Source: Candidatus Sulfotelmatobacter sp.
GTDB taxonomy: Bacteria > Acidobacteriota > Terriglobia > Terriglobales > Acidobacteriaceae
Reading direction: 5' to 3'
NCBI GenBank assembly: GCA_030037515.1
Contig: JASHRE010000050.1
Location: 1-7,925 of the forward strand
Length of the DNA stretch: 7,925 nt
This document shows, one piece after another, positions 6,395 to 7,925 of this stretch. Positions within the stretch are counted from its first letter, which is position 1. Each line of letters opens with the position of its first letter. The notes beneath the pieces were generated by a model. The model saw only the letters and a program-made list of their open reading frames with translations. It had not been told where the DNA came from and did not search any database. Both the position numbers and the translations under genes were made by a program.

Positions 6395-7333
6395 CTAAGC
6401 TCTTTTCCTCTCCGGATTTTTCATAGGTTGCACCTCTTTCAAGAAAGTTCCTTCCCGCAATTCGGTGAATGCCTCCTGCAGCTCCTGCTGGGTATTCATG
6501 ACAATCGGGCCATACCAGGCGACGGGCTCTTCCAGGGGTCTCCCCGAGATCAGCAAAAATCGGATTCCTTCGTTGCCGGCTTGGACGGTCACTTCGTCGC
6601 CGCGATCAAAAAGAACGAGCGAGCGATTATCCGCTTCAACAGGCGGATTGGTGTCAAGCCACTTGATGGCTTCAGTAGGCACCGAAAGCGGCCCGGAAGC
6701 GTTGCAGAATTTTCCGCCGCCGCCAAAAACGTACGCGAAAGCATGGCGAACAGTCTCCACCGGAAGGGTTTTTCTCTTGCCTGGAGAAACCGACACATCA
6801 AGATAGATCGGGTCCGCGGCAACGCCTTCGACCGGACCTTTCTTGCCCCAGAATTCGCCACAAACCACTCTTACGTGGGTTCCGTCATCGTCGGTGATTT
6901 CTGGTATCTCGGCCGTGGTTACTTCCTGATAACGTGGCGCCGTCATCTTGAGTGAGGACGGCAGATTGCCCCACAACTGAAAGCCATGCATCCGCCCGAC
7001 TTGATCGCCTTTCGGCATTTCCTGGTGGATAATGCCACTGCCGGCGGTCATCCATTGAACGTCGCCCGCGCCGATCACTCCGCTGTTGCCCAGACTATCT
7101 CCATGAGCAACGGTTCCGGCGAGGACGTACGTGATGGTTTCGATCCCGCGATGGGGATGCCAGGGGAAACCGGCCAAGTAGTCTTCGGGGACATCATTGC
7201 GAAAGTCATCCAGCAGCAGGAAAGGGTCGAAATCCTTGGTGTTGCCAAAGCCGAAGGCACGGCGAAGATGCACGCCGGCGCCTTCCAGAGTGGGTTTGGA
7301 CTGAATCACGCGCTTTACCGGTCGGATCGACAT
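6395..7333 (-). CDS. Pirin-family bicupin protein
   Basis: This is a full-length pirin of 312 residues, the usual size for bacterial homologues. The N-terminal cupin carries the four metal ligands at the expected places: H59 and H61 in FPWHPHRGIET, and H103 and E105 in GSGIIHQEMP. Other hallmarks are DPFLLLDDF at 36-44, GDVQWMTAGSG at 90-100, MHGFQLWGNLP, and a C-terminal pirin domain with FLLISGRPLEEPVAWYGPIVMNT near the end. Bacterial pirins are cytoplasmic, bind one iron or similar metal, and some show quercetin dioxygenase activity while others act on partner proteins; which applies here cannot be told. The start is ATG 7333 with GGAG 7 nt upstream. No partner gene lies beside it in the same direction inside the window. 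A dyad 57 nt upstream of the start may be a regulatory site. Confidence 0.96.
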   Translation of the reverse strand: MSIRPVKRVIQSKPTLEGAGVHLRRAFGFGNTKDFDPFLLLDDFRNDVPEDYLAGFPWHPHRGIETITYVLAGTVAHGDSLGNSGVIGAGDVQWMTAGSGIIHQEMPKGDQVGRMHGFQLWGNLPSSLKMTAPRYQEVTTAEIPEITDDDGTHVRVVCGEFWGKKGPVEGVAADPIYLDVSVSPGKRKTLPVETVRHAFAYVFGGGGKFCNASGPLSVPTEAIKWLDTNPPVEADNRSLVLFDRGDEVTVQAGNEGIRFLLISGRPLEEPVAWYGPIVMNTQQELQEAFTELREGTFLKEVQPMKNPERKRA

Positions 7334-7389
7334 AAACGAACTCCAGTGATTGCGGATTGCTGTTGGCTAGAGCAAGCGATCGCAGAAAG

Positions 7390-7413
7390 ATCGGTGTTGG
7401 GTCCCAAGCCGAT
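7390..7413. promoter_or_regulatory. Dyad upstream of the pirin gene, possible operator
   Basis: Nested arms ATCGG/CCGAT and TTGGG/CCCAA are centred on one T at 7402, giving ten symmetric pairs over 24 bp with a small offset between the arms. The dyad begins 57 bp upstream of the pirin ATG, where an operator or activator site would lie. The one-base centre fits a DNA dyad better than an RNA hairpin. The binding protein is unknown. Confidence 0.35.
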
Positions 7414-7585
7414 GAGGTACACGGGCAACCGAGACACCGTGATTGAGCGTCGCTGATCGCTGCAAACAAACAGAATTCCACTCGCGGTGTCATTTGGCCG
7501 CTTTCTGAAATCAGCGTTGGACATGGCTCCCGGGTTGGCATTGCCGTCAATGACGCCGGGCAGAAACAGCTCCCGCCGGATGCCC

Positions 7586-7777
7586 TTATAGCTTAGAGAA
7601 GGCCGACGACGAATCGAACATCGCGACCAACGCCGGTTCTGAGGCCGCGTATGCACCCCCGACCGGCAGCCCTAGTTCACCGAGCTCGCGATTGAGACGC
7701 TCAACAATCGTCCTGTTGCTATGTTTCAGCATCGCGGGCACAACCGCGCACAAACTGAAGATAGCCGGACCAGACAT
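7586..7777 (-). pseudogene. Possible degraded fragment of a Bug/TctC-type solute-binding protein
   Basis: This short minus-strand frame of 63 codons contains RTIVERLNREL and then LGLPVGGAYAASEPALVAMF. Periplasmic tricarboxylate-type (Bug/TctC) binding proteins have a C-terminal helix of the form 'IVERLNREL' followed, after about a dozen residues, by a 'LGLEPVGGTPEELAAFI'-like stretch. Here the intervening residues would be missing. Just upstream, a different frame reads TPNVWSG, which faintly recalls the W-x-G that precedes this helix in the family. No signal peptide or full domain is present, so at best this is a remnant with deletions and frameshifts. Chance resemblance is quite possible. 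Confidence 0.18.
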
Positions 7778-7925
7778 TCGGCGTCATCATCGGGTCGAAA
7801 CTCACTGCCCTCCATTTTTTCGGCTGGATAAGCTTGCCAGGTCGACGCAAGGGCTCCAGTCAGGATCTTTCAGCCAGACTCTCCTTATTGACCACAGAAA
7901 CGGCAGCCATTGTACCTCTATTTCG

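Larger units (their letters stand above)
7334..7925. other. Pirin upstream region and right-end stretch without a confident gene
   Basis: This stretch holds the pirin ribosome site (7341-7344) and the dyad at 7390-7413. I find no convincing sigma-70 promoter boxes for pirin. Beyond about 7580 there is a short minus-strand frame that may be a gene relic. At the far right, the minus strand reads GAGGTACAATGG and opens a frame of only 15 codons, which is not supported as a gene. TACAAT there (7910-7915) could be a -10 box whose -35 lies outside the window. Confidence 0.5.

Noticed and set aside
6350..6955. Plus-strand open frame of 201 codons opposite the pirin gene
   Set aside because: It is antisense to an intact pirin with all four metal ligands; its own translation resembles nothing.
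1..7925. CRISPR array, insertion sequence ends, phage genes or toxin-antitoxin pair
   Set aside because: No regularly spaced direct repeats, transposase, integrase or paired small genes were seen on either strand.

Overview
The window looks like a chromosomal segment from a soil-type, moderately GC-rich Gram-negative bacterium. An acidobacterium (Terriglobales-like) is the best guess. The reasons are the outer-membrane, adaptor and inner-membrane export set, the two-domain universal stress protein followed by a cytidylate-kinase-like protein, and a small secreted protein whose C-terminal half resembles proteins I recall from Acidobacteriota. The assignment is from memory and was not searched.

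Left half, plus strand (1-3494): a tripartite efflux operon with the order outer-membrane TolC-type channel (5' end outside the window), EmrA/HlyD-type periplasmic adaptor, EmrB/QacA-type 14-helix DHA2 transporter. The genes overlap by 4 bp or lie within a few bases of each other, so they are almost certainly cotranscribed and translationally coupled. Together they would span both membranes and expel hydrophobic toxic compounds using the proton gradient.

Middle, plus strand (3495-5200): after a 169 bp gap come a tandem UspA-domain universal stress protein and, 25 bp later, a cytidylate-kinase-like P-loop protein. They look like a two-gene stress unit, perhaps with its own promoter.

5201-5729 has no gene I can support. 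It holds a cluster of inverted repeats, a tRNA T-arm-like motif and a convincing minus-strand terminator. Right half, minus strand: a small secreted protein with a duplicated charged segment (5730-6122), a 272 bp spacer with a strong bulged hairpin, and a pirin-family metal-binding bicupin protein (6395-7333). The last 592 bp carry the pirin upstream region, with a dyad that could be an operator, and what may be a degraded coding fragment.

All identified genes belong to known families. I saw no CRISPR array, insertion sequence, complete RNA gene or clear new defence-type system. The least explained parts are the structured spacer at 5290-5700 and the secreted protein.
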